From positions 1 to 6,984 of the forward strand of contig JALHPA010000138.1 in the NCBI GenBank assembly GCA_022842745.1: a stretch of DNA of 6,984 nt. Direction: 5' to 3'. The position numbers and the translations under genes are program-made. The stretch comes from Pirellulales bacterium (GTDB lineage: Bacteria; Planctomycetota; Planctomycetia; Pirellulales; JALHPA01). Below the pieces are notes generated by a model. The model ran no database searches, had not been told where the DNA came from, and saw nothing but the letters and a program-made list of their open reading frames with translations. Shown here in pieces: positions 1 through 5,945 of the stretch (position 1 is the stretch's first letter; the number at the start of each line of letters is the position of its first letter).

Positions 1-321
1 AAGGTCGGTCAGGCCGGCATCGGCCAGCAGGCGCGCGGCGGCGCGGACGCAGGCCAAGGGATTCATCCCGCCGGCGTTGGTGACGATTTTGAGCTGGGGT
101 TGGGCACGGAGGGCCGGGAGGAGGCTAGCGAGGACCGTGAGGAAATCGTCTGCGTAGCCGGCTTGGGGGTTTTTGTCGCGTTTGGCGGCGAGGATCGACA
201 TCGTTAGCTCGGCCAGGTAGTCGAGCGTGAGATAGTCGACCGAGGCGCGTTCCACGAGCCGCCGGGGGGCGTCGAGGTTGTCCCCCCAAAAACCGGCGGC
301 GTTGGCGATGACCAAGGGCAC
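1..321 (-). CDS. AtuA-family (DUF1446) protein, N-terminal part, cut by window edge
   Basis: About 107 N-terminal residues are visible and the gene continues beyond position 1. The reading begins VPLVIANAAGFWGDN and continues with DYLTLDYLAELTMSIL (about residues 40-55), a YADDF segment, and a VTNAGGMNPLAC segment near residue 85. These strings are typical of the DUF1446 domain of the acyclic terpene utilisation protein AtuA family. The founding member was described in Pseudomonas citronellol/geraniol catabolism, but its biochemical role is unsettled, and most bacterial homologues are annotated by family only. The start is a GTG at 321: an in-frame TAG lies six codons upstream and no ATG occurs between them. 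No Shine-Dalgarno-like sequence precedes it. The gene is divergent from kbl. The family call is by remembered motifs; the substrate is unknown. Confidence 0.85.
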   Translation of the reverse strand, partial: MPLVIANAAGFWGDNLDAPRRLVERASVDYLTLDYLAELTMSILAAKRDKNPQAGYADDFLTVLASLLPALRAQPQLKIVTNAGGMNPLACVRAAARLLADAGLTDL

Positions 322-622
322 GATGGGCGGGGAGGCCTAATTGTGGAGACAGGAGCGGATCTGGCGACGAGCCGAAAATCCGATTCGCTTTCGGTCGAGG
401 GATAGAATACCGCGAGGAGCGGAAATTCGCGAATCGGCGGCGGCACTAAAAAGAGACAACGCGGTCGCGACTTGGCCGGTGTTGCACAGTGCAAGGCCGG
501 GGATAGTCGGGACCGCGTTGGGTTTGGGAGCGTTTGATTTGTTGGCTGCCGTCTGCCACATTACCGAGCGTCTTGGGGCGGAAATTGTTACGGGGTTGGA
601 CAGGATTTTTCGCAGGTAACTT
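322..622. other. Divergent intergenic region without a convincing gene
   Basis: This 301-base stretch separates the leftward AtuA-family gene from rightward kbl, so it should carry promoters for both. The short open frames here have no recognisable protein character and look like GC-driven noise. Three dyads are visible: CCGAAA at 372-377 pairing with TTTCGG at 389-394; the perfect palindrome ATTCGCGAAT at 425-434; and TTGCAC-A-GTGCAA at 482-494. I could not place a confident -35/-10 pair. Confidence 0.6.
482..494. promoter_or_regulatory. 13-bp perfect dyad, possible operator
   Basis: TTGCAC and GTGCAA are perfect inverted arms around a single central A. Such 6-1-6 symmetry is typical of sites bound by dimeric regulators. 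It lies about 130 bases before the kbl start and 160 bases before the AtuA-family start, inside a divergent promoter region. No regulator gene is visible, and one such dyad can arise by chance. Confidence 0.25.
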
Positions 623-1810
623 ATGAGTGCGCGTTTTCAAGAGCACCTGGCGGCCCAGTTGGAACAGATCCGCCGAGCGGGCGTTTTCAAGGCGGAGCGA
701 ATCATCGCCTCGCCGCAGCAGGCGCACATCGCGACGACTGCCCGGAAGGACGTACTGAACCTGTGCGCGAACAATTATTTGGGGCTGGCCGACCATCCCG
801 CCGTGATCGCGGCGGCGCACCGAGCGCTCGACGAATGGGGATACGGGCTGGCGAGCGTGCGGTTTATCTGCGGGACGCAGTCGCCGCATAAGCAGCTTGA
901 GGGGGCGCTATCGGAGTTTTTGGGGATGGACGACACGATTTTGTACTCGTCGTGCTTCGACGCCAACGGCGGGCTGTTTGAGACGCTCTTGGGTCCGGAC
1001 GATGCGGTGATCAGCGATGAGCTGAACCATGCTTCGATCATCGACGGGATCCGGCTGTGCAAAGCGCGGCGATTCCGGTATCGCAATAACGACCCGGGGG
1101 ACCTCGAAGCGCGGCTGAAAGAGGCCAAGGATGCCCGCTTTCGGATGATCGCGACGGACGGAGTGTTTTCGATGGACGGGACGATCGCGAATTTGGCGGC
1201 CGTGTGCGAGTTGGCGGATAAGTACGACGCGCTCGTGATGGTGGACGATTCGCACGCGGTCGGATTTCTTGGACGGCGCGGCCGGGGTACGCACGAGCAC
1301 TGCGGGGTGCAAGAGCGAATCGATATATTGACCGGCACGCTGGGGAAGGCGCTGGGGGGGGCGAGCGGCGGCTACACCAGCGGGCGGGGGGAGATCGTGC
1401 AGTATCTGCGGCAACGCTCGCGGCCGTATTTGTTCAGCAATACGCTGGCGCCGCCGATCGTGGGGGGGAGCCTGGCGGTGCTGGAGATGCTTTCGCGGTC
1501 GACCGAACTGCGCGACCGGCTGGCGGAGAACACGGAATTTTTCCGGGGGCAGATCACCGCGGCGGGGTTTGAAATTCCGCCGGGGGAGCATCCGATCGTG
1601 CCGATCATGCTGTACGACGCGGCGTTGGCCACGCGGATGGCCGACCGGCTGTTGGAGGAGGGGATTTACGTGGTGGGCTTTTCATTTCCGGTGGTGCCCG
1701 AGGGGAAGGCGCGGATTCGGGTGCAAATTTCGGCGGCGCACAGCCGCGAGGATCTGGAGTTTGCCGTGGGGACGTTTGCGCGGGTGCGGAAGGAGTTTTC
1801 GTTAGCGTGA
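623..1810 (+). CDS. kbl: Glycine C-acetyltransferase (2-amino-3-ketobutyrate CoA ligase)
   Basis: This PLP enzyme of the alpha-oxoamine synthase family cleaves 2-amino-3-oxobutyrate with CoA to give glycine and acetyl-CoA. It is the second step of threonine degradation after threonine dehydrogenase, and acts in the cytosol. The 395 residues match the usual length (E. coli about 398) and align end to end from memory. Visible motifs: NLCANNYLGLADHP (46-59), SVRFICGTQSPHK (78-90), YSSCFDANGGLFETLLG (108-124), the PLP-stacking His in LNHASIIDG (134-142), DGVFSMDG (179-186), VDDSHAVGF (207-215), and TGTLGKALGGASGG (237-250) with the Schiff-base lysine K242. RPYLFSN (267-273) and ARIRVQ (363-368) are also present. 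The ATG at 623 gives the normal N-terminus; upstream spacing to a purine-rich AGG is weak. No tdh lies alongside in this window. An eight-G run sits within the lysine motif at 1354-1361. Confidence 0.97.
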   Translation: MSARFQEHLAAQLEQIRRAGVFKAERIIASPQQAHIATTARKDVLNLCANNYLGLADHPAVIAAAHRALDEWGYGLASVRFICGTQSPHKQLEGALSEFLGMDDTILYSSCFDANGGLFETLLGPDDAVISDELNHASIIDGIRLCKARRFRYRNNDPGDLEARLKEAKDARFRMIATDGVFSMDGTIANLAAVCELADKYDALVMVDDSHAVGFLGRRGRGTHEHCGVQERIDILTGTLGKALGGASGGYTSGRGEIVQYLRQRSRPYLFSNTLAPPIVGGSLAVLEMLSRSTELRDRLAENTEFFRGQITAAGFEIPPGEHPIVPIMLYDAALATRMADRLLEEGIYVVGFSFPVVPEGKARIRVQISAAHSREDLEFAVGTFARVRKEFSLA

Positions 1811-1997
1811 CGACTCGGGAGCGACCCAGGGGGCGGTTGGGGGGAATGGTCTGCGCCAGTCGGGCGTTAATTCTGGCCGCCCGGCACGGTAGGAAGTCTG
1901 GGGAGCGGCGGCGCGGCGGCAGGAAGGCTGGTCAAGAAGCGGCTTCGCGAGGAAGCGGCAATCGGCTATACCTGTGGCAACGAGCGGCGAGGGAATC

Positions 1998-2942
1998 ATG
2001 GCTAAAACACGAGTCCTACGCATTGGCGCGGTCAATTACTTGAACACCAAGCCGTTGGTATGCGGGCTGGCGGAGCGCGCGGGGGACGCCAGGATTGAAT
2101 ACGACTTTCCCAGCCGGCTGGCCGATCGGCTGGCGGCGGGGGAATTGGACGTGGCGCTGATTCCGTCGGTCGAGTTTTTTCAGGACCCGGGCTATCGGAT
2201 CGTATCGGACGCCTGCATTGGCTGTCGGGGGCCGGTGCTGAGCGTGAAGCTGTTCTGCCGCACGCCTGCGCGGGAGATTCGGACGCTGGCCTTGGACGAG
2301 GGTTCGCGGACCAGCGCGGCCTTGGCGAGGATTCTGCTTAAGGAGCGGTTTGGACTTGCGCCGGCGCTTTGCCGGCTGGCGCTGGGAGGAACGCTGGAAG
2401 AAACGGCGACCGACGGGGTGCTGTTGATTGGCGACCGGGCGATCCATTCTCCGCGGGGAGAATTTGCGGAGGTGTGGGATTTGGGGGATGAATGGAGGCG
2501 GCACACGGGTCAACCGTTTGTGTTTGCGATGTGGGTGGCGCGGGGCGATCTGGCGGGATCGGCCGAGCGACGGCTGGGGGAGATGCTCGAGGCGGCGCGG
2601 GACGAGGGAGTGTCGCGGTTAGAGGAGATTGCCGCGCGGGAGGGGGCGGCCTTGGGGCTGACCGTGCCCCAGTGCTGGTCGTACCTGCGGGACAACTTGT
2701 ACTTTTACTTGGGGGAAGCGGAACGGCGGGGGTTGGAGTTATTTCGCTGTAAGGCGGCGGAACTGCGTTTGGCCCCGCGGCAGAATGTCAAGCCGGTGGA
2801 CGCGGCGGCAACGGGTGGGGCAGTTGGCGGGACAGCAGACGCGACAGCAGGCGGGGCAGCGGGCGGGGCAGCGGGTGAAATAGCGGCGAGCTCGGCTGCG
2901 GGGGCCAGAGAGGAATTTGCTTGGGTGGAGATGCGCTCGTGA
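1998..2942 (+). CDS. mqnA: Chorismate dehydratase (futalosine pathway of menaquinone synthesis)
   Basis: MqnA dehydrates chorismate to 3-[(1-carboxyvinyl)oxy]benzoate, the first committed step of the futalosine route to menaquinone. It has a periplasmic-binding-protein-like fold but is cytosolic. Family strings: IGAVNYLNTKPL (9-20), DVALIPSVEF (51-60), GPVLSVKLF (78-86), LDEGSRTSA (99-107), LLIGDRAIH (142-150) and PFVFAMWVAR (173-182). The body ends near residue 265. A tail of about 45 residues rich in Gly and Ala follows, encoded by a 12-bp tandem repeat, so the 314-residue protein is longer than usual. I prefer the ATG at 1998, which has GAGGG four bases upstream and gives the standard N-terminus. 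An in-frame GTG at 1974 would add eight unconserved residues. The stop overlaps the mqnC start by 4 bases, indicating translational coupling. Confidence 0.95.
   Translation: MAKTRVLRIGAVNYLNTKPLVCGLAERAGDARIEYDFPSRLADRLAAGELDVALIPSVEFFQDPGYRIVSDACIGCRGPVLSVKLFCRTPAREIRTLALDEGSRTSAALARILLKERFGLAPALCRLALGGTLEETATDGVLLIGDRAIHSPRGEFAEVWDLGDEWRRHTGQPFVFAMWVARGDLAGSAERRLGEMLEAARDEGVSRLEEIAAREGAALGLTVPQCWSYLRDNLYFYLGEAERRGLELFRCKAAELRLAPRQNVKPVDAAATGGAVGGTADATAGGAAGGAAGEIAASSAAGAREEFAWVEMRS
2814..2885 (+). repeat. Six-unit 12-bp tandem repeat in the mqnA 3' end
   Basis: Six in-frame 12-bp units encode four-residue blocks: GGAV, GGTA, DATA, GGAA, GGAA, GEIA. Units four and five (2850-2861 and 2862-2873) are identical, GGCGGGGCAGCG. 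The others differ by a few substitutions. The repeat makes most of the Gly/Ala-rich tail of MqnA. Slippage here would change tail length by four residues per unit without breaking the frame. Confidence 0.9.
2853..2875 (+). other. G-quadruplex motif upstream of mqnC
   Basis: Four G-tracts of 4, 3, 4 and 3 bases are separated by loops CAGC, C and CAGC. This satisfies the usual G3+ with loops of 1-7 bases rule. It lies on the coding strand, so it is also present in the mRNA, and it ends 63 bases before the mqnC GTG start. Folding and function are not shown by sequence alone. Confidence 0.6.
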
Positions 2943-4141
2943 AATCGAACATAACCGAGATACTTGATAAGGCGACGGCGGGCGAACGGCTGGCTAGGGA
3001 GGAGGGGGTGCGTTTGCTGCGGTCCGGCGACCTGGCGGCGATTGGCCGAGCCGCGGATCGGGTTGCCCGGCGGCAACATCCTGAGCCGTATCGGACGTAC
3101 AACATCGACCGGAATATCAATTACACGAATATTTGCACGGCGGTGTGCGATTTTTGCGCGTTCTACCGCCGGCCGAAGAGTCCCGAGGGGTACGTTCTGG
3201 ATCGCCAGGAGTTGTTGGAAAAAATACGCGAGACGGTGGCCCTGGGGGGGGACCAGATCTTGATGCAAGGGGGGCTGCACCCGGAGTTCAAGCTGGAGTG
3301 GTACGAGGAACTGCTGCGGGAGATCAAGCGGGAGTTTCCGCGGGTGAACGTCCACGGGTTCAGCCCGCCGGAGATTTATCACTTTACCAAGGTCTCGAAG
3401 CTGCCGTTGCGGACGGTGTTGGAGCGGTTGCAGGGGGCGGGGCTGGGGAGTTTGCCCGGCGGGGGAGGGGAAATTCTCGTCGACCGGGTGCGGGGGGAGA
3501 TCACGCGGGGCAAGGTGATGACCGACGATTGGCTGAACGTGCATCGCGAATGGCACCGGTTGGGAGGCATCAGCACCGCCACGATGATGTTTGGCCATAT
3601 CGAGACGCTGGAGGAGCGGATCGAACATTTGGAGCGGCTGCGGCAGTTGCAGGACGAAACGGGGGGATTCACGGCGTTCATCGGTTGGACGTTTCAGCCG
3701 GAGAACACGGACATGGCGCACGTGCCGGCCGCGGGAGCGTTCGACTATTTGAAGACGCAGGGGGTGGCGCGGTTGTACCTGGACAACTTTCGCAACATCC
3801 AATCGAGCTGGGTGACGCAGGGGCTGAAGATTGGCCAGTTGGCGCTATTGTTTGGGGCCAACGACATGGGGAGCTTGATGATCGAGGAGAACGTGGTGTC
3901 GGCCGCGGGGACGGTACACCAGCTTACGCTGGAGGAAATCAAGGGGGCGATATCCGAACTGGGCTTTATTCCGCGGCGGCGAAACGTGTGGTACCAGCTC
4001 GTGGACGACGCGCCGATGGCTGAGCACGCCCCGCTGGCTGACCGCGCCCCGATGGCCGAGCGGCAGCAAGCGTCAGATGGGCCGCCAGCTTCCGAGGGGC
4101 CGGGAAAGCCGATGGTGGGAGTGGAGGCGCTGGTGGTTTGA
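2939..4141 (+). CDS. mqnC: Cyclic dehypoxanthinyl futalosine synthase, radical SAM
   Basis: MqnC uses a radical-SAM [4Fe-4S] cluster to cyclise dehypoxanthine futalosine, a middle step of the futalosine menaquinone pathway. The cluster motif CTAVCDFC has cysteines at 66, 70 and 73, directly after YNIDRNINYTN (54-64), an MqnC signature; the aromatic after C73 is F75. Other family strings: MQGGLHPEF (109-117), HGFSPPEI (139-146), GGGGEILVDRVR (174-185), TATMMFGH (213-220) and FQPENT (252-257). The start is taken as the GTG at 2939 inside GTGA, overlapping the mqnA stop; a TTG at 2921 is the alternative and would overlap mqnA by 22 bases. The protein is 400 residues. From about residue 358 it carries a non-conserved tail of some 40 residues with an 18-bp tandem repeat. 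MqnE is the main alternative, but the length, YNIDRN and FQPENT strings favour MqnC. Confidence 0.95.
   Translation: MKSNITEILDKATAGERLAREEGVRLLRSGDLAAIGRAADRVARRQHPEPYRTYNIDRNINYTNICTAVCDFCAFYRRPKSPEGYVLDRQELLEKIRETVALGGDQILMQGGLHPEFKLEWYEELLREIKREFPRVNVHGFSPPEIYHFTKVSKLPLRTVLERLQGAGLGSLPGGGGEILVDRVRGEITRGKVMTDDWLNVHREWHRLGGISTATMMFGHIETLEERIEHLERLRQLQDETGGFTAFIGWTFQPENTDMAHVPAAGAFDYLKTQGVARLYLDNFRNIQSSWVTQGLKIGQLALLFGANDMGSLMIEENVVSAAGTVHQLTLEEIKGAISELGFIPRRRNVWYQLVDDAPMAEHAPLADRAPMAERQQASDGPPASEGPGKPMVGVEALVV
3433..3470 (+). other. G-rich quadruplex-like stretch inside mqnC
   Basis: Five G-tracts of 5, 4, 4, 5 and 4 bases are separated by C, CT, a 12-base spacer and A. It encodes the conserved QGAGLGSLPGGGGE segment, so protein constraint explains part of it. 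The heavy use of GGG for glycine creates the rest. Confidence 0.45.
4010..4063 (+). repeat. Three-unit 18-bp tandem repeat in the mqnC 3' end
   Basis: Three in-frame 18-bp units (4010-4027, 4028-4045, 4046-4063) encode APMAEH, APLADR and APMAER. They form the first half of the MqnC C-terminal extension. The units differ at a handful of bases, mostly with conservative amino-acid effects, which suggests duplication followed by drift. Confidence 0.85.
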
Positions 4142-4220
4142 CGTCGGCAGACGACGATCCTCAGCGGCTGTCGAAACGAGAGCCTGTCGGGCGCCTTGCC
4201 GATGAGAGCTGGGCAAATCG

Positions 4221-4841
4221 ATGGAAGCACGGCGGATTTACCACATCACCCACCTGTCCAATCTGCCCTCGATCGTGGGGGAACGAAGGTTGTGGAGCGA
4301 CGCGCAGCGACAATCTCGGGGATTGAGCACCACCAACATCGGCCACCTGCATATCAAGGAGCGACGGCTCCGCCGCGCGGTCCCTTGCTCCGCTGGGGGA
4401 ACGCTTGGGCAGTACGTGCCGTTCAATTTTTGTTCTCGATCCGTGATGCTGTACGTGATTCATCAAGGCTCCGTGGCGGGGTACGACGGAGGCCAAGAAT
4501 CGATCCTGCACCTGGTGAGTAGCGTCGGAGCGGCCATCGAATGCGGCCGCCCATGGGCTTTTACGAATCGGCATGCGGAGTTAGCGTACGCCGAATATTT
4601 CGATGGCGTACAGCACGAAAATCAGGTGGATTGGTCGGTCATGCCGCTCAGGTATTGGGCGGGATCGGAAGAGACCAAGGAGAAGCGACAGGCGGAGTTT
4701 TTGGTGTACGATTGGTTTCCGGTGGAACGCATTCAAGAGATTGGCGTGGCCAACCGGAAAATGGCCCAGGAAGTTCAGCAAGTTCTGAAAGAGACGTGGT
4801 TTCACCCACGGGTGGCATTGCGCCGGTCATGGTATTATTAG
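4221..4841 (+). CDS. darT: DarT DNA ADP-ribosyltransferase toxin
   Basis: DarT transfers ADP-ribose from NAD to bases of single-stranded DNA (thymidine in the studied Thermus enzyme), blocking replication. The pair with DarG is a toxin-antitoxin and anti-phage system. The 206 residues match the family (DUF4433) from end to end: IYHITHLSNLPSI (6-18), NIGHLHIKERR (39-49), the DNA-contacting region VPFNF (66-70), RSVMLYVIH (73-81), GYDGGQ (87-92), HLVS (97-100), WAFTNRHAE (112-120), VDW (136-138), KRQAEFLV (155-162) and the terminal SWYY. E159 in QAEF is the expected catalytic glutamate. Arginines 48-52 and H118 sit where the family's NAD/DNA-site residues lie. No key residue looks lost, so the toxin should be active. 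The ATG at 4221 gives the standard N-terminus; a TGA lies six codons upstream and no strong ribosome site is seen. darG follows after 18 bases. mqnC ends 79 bases upstream, so read-through is possible. Confidence 0.95.
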   Translation: MEARRIYHITHLSNLPSIVGERRLWSDAQRQSRGLSTTNIGHLHIKERRLRRAVPCSAGGTLGQYVPFNFCSRSVMLYVIHQGSVAGYDGGQESILHLVSSVGAAIECGRPWAFTNRHAELAYAEYFDGVQHENQVDWSVMPLRYWAGSEETKEKRQAEFLVYDWFPVERIQEIGVANRKMAQEVQQVLKETWFHPRVALRRSWYY

Positions 4842-4859
4842 CGGGATTGGTGGGAGCCC

Positions 4860-5912
4860 ATGCTTGAGTTGACTCGCGGAAATCTTCTTGAGGCGGATAC
4901 CGAAGCCCTTGTGAACACGGTCAACACCGTGGGCGTGATGGGCAAAGGGATCGCCCTGCAATTCAAAAAGGCATTTCCCGAGAACTTTCGCGTGTACGAA
5001 AGAGCGTGCGCGAATGAGGAAGTGGCCTTGGGCAAGATGCTGATCGTGGAGAACCGGGAGCTGACCGGCCCTCGTCACATCATCAACTTCCCGACGAAGC
5101 GTCATTGGCGCGAAAAGTCGAGGATCGAGGATATCGAGTCGGGGCTGCTTGCGTTGGTCAAGGAAGTGAAGGAGCGAGGGATCCAGTCGATCGCGCTGCC
5201 TCCGCTGGGCTGCGGGAATGGTGGATTGCGCTGGTCCGAGGTTTTCCCTCGTATCCGGGCGGCGTTCGAAGGGTTGCCTGACGTCCGGGTGGTCGTCTTC
5301 GAGCCCGCGGGAGCGCCGAGTCCGCGGGGCATGGTGGATCGTACCGCTCGGCCGCCGATGACGTCGGGTCGCGCGGCCGTGCTCTGTTTGATGAATCGCT
5401 ACCTGGTGCCAGGCTATCCCTATCGGTTGTCGATGCTGGAGATTCAGAAGCTCGCCTACTTCATGCAAGCGGCAGGACAGGATCTGAAGCTAAGGTTTCA
5501 GAAACACCATTACGGCCCGTACGCGGATAACTTGCGGAAAGTGCTGGAGCGAATTGACGGGCACTTCATCGAGGGTTACGGCGACGGGGTCGGCGCCAAT
5601 TCGCCGGAGACGCCAATCACGCTGTTTGGCGATGCCGCGAACCAGGCGGAAGCGTTCTTGAAACACGACGCCGAAACTCAGAGGCGGTTTGAGGCGGTGT
5701 CGGATTTGATCGAGGGATATGAAACGCCCTATGGAATGGAACTTCTCTCGACAGTCCACTGGGTGGTCAAGAACGAGGTTGCCGCCGATGAAGCAACTCT
5801 CGATCGGATCGTGGCCTCGATCGGTGCTTGGAATACGCGCAAGAGCCAACTCATGACACCGCCCCAGATCGCCGCGGCCTGGGAGACGTTGCGGCGGAAG
5901 CACTGGGTCTAA
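4860..5912 (+). CDS. darG: DarG antitoxin: macrodomain DNA ADP-ribosylglycohydrolase plus DarT-binding domain
   Basis: DarG removes the ADP-ribose placed on DNA by DarT and also binds DarT directly. The 350 residues match the usual two-domain form. Residues 1-150 are the macrodomain: RGNLLEAD (6-13), VNTVNTVGVMGKGIA (18-32), NFPTKRHWR (76-84) with K80, the position reported as catalytic in Thermus DarG, and LPPLGCGNGGL (113-123) with the ligand-binding glycine loop. After a linker (about 150-172) comes the C-terminal domain: LSMLEIQKLAYFMQAAG (190-206), HYGPYADNLRKVL (217-229), HFIEGYGDG (235-243) and ELLSTVHWV (294-302). This half is the part that inhibits DarT by contact in studied homologues. 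The ATG at 4860 is preceded by GGGAG with a short 3-base spacer. Toxin-first order and an 18-base gap indicate one transcript. Glycine codon use is much less GGG-biased than in mqnC. Confidence 0.95.
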   Translation: MLELTRGNLLEADTEALVNTVNTVGVMGKGIALQFKKAFPENFRVYERACANEEVALGKMLIVENRELTGPRHIINFPTKRHWREKSRIEDIESGLLALVKEVKERGIQSIALPPLGCGNGGLRWSEVFPRIRAAFEGLPDVRVVVFEPAGAPSPRGMVDRTARPPMTSGRAAVLCLMNRYLVPGYPYRLSMLEIQKLAYFMQAAGQDLKLRFQKHHYGPYADNLRKVLERIDGHFIEGYGDGVGANSPETPITLFGDAANQAEAFLKHDAETQRRFEAVSDLIEGYETPYGMELLSTVHWVVKNEVAADEATLDRIVASIGAWNTRKSQLMTPPQIAAAWETLRRKHWV

Positions 5913-5917
5913 ACGTG

Positions 5918-5941
5918 TCGTGCCGCCCGACTCCAGCACGA
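5918..5941. terminator. Weak hairpin between convergent genes
   Basis: TCGTGC (5918-5923) pairs with GCACGA (5936-5941) around a 12-base loop in the 33-base gap between the darG stop and the lipoprotein stop. The location suits a bidirectional terminator. The stem is short and no T-tract follows on either strand, so it is a poor intrinsic terminator. Confidence 0.2.
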
Positions 5942-5945
5942 GCCG

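Noticed and set aside
204..494. Minus-strand frame overlapping the AtuA-family start
   Set aside because: It is in another frame from the recognisable DUF1446 sequence, and its composition (Pro, Ser, Thr, Arg) is typical of a shadow.
341..619. Plus-strand 92-codon frame upstream of kbl
   Set aside because: It has an Arg-rich start, no motif and no ribosome site, and overlaps the expected promoter region.
908..1591. Minus-strand 227-codon frame opposite kbl
   Set aside because: It is a shadow of kbl, which is recognised along its full length.
1942..1956. GCTTC/GAAGC hairpin between kbl and mqnA as a terminator
   Set aside because: The stem is only 5 bp with no T-tract, which is expected by chance in such DNA.
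1974..1997. Upstream GTG start for mqnA
   Set aside because: The added eight residues are not part of the family N-terminus, and the ATG at 1998 has a better-placed GAGGG.
2921..2938. TTG start for mqnC
   Set aside because: The GTG at 2939 gives a classic 4-base stop-start overlap; the TTG would add six residues and a longer overlap.
2705..3802. Long minus-strand open frame (about 365 codons) opposite mqnC
   Set aside because: It lies opposite the clearly real mqnA/mqnC genes, is rich in Pro, Arg, Gln and His as expected of an antisense GC-rich frame, and has no family motif.
3133..4023. Plus-strand frame of about 296 codons inside mqnC
   Set aside because: It is out of frame with the radical-SAM gene and made of Gly/Ala/Arg-rich noise; it is a shadow of mqnC.
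4142..4156. CGTCG/CGACG hairpin just after mqnC as a terminator
   Set aside because: It has a 5-bp stem, a 5-base loop and no T-tract; it is too weak to separate mqnC from darT with confidence.
4138..4326. Small frame overlapping the mqnC end and darT start
   Set aside because: Most of it is out of frame with darT and it has no recognisable sequence.
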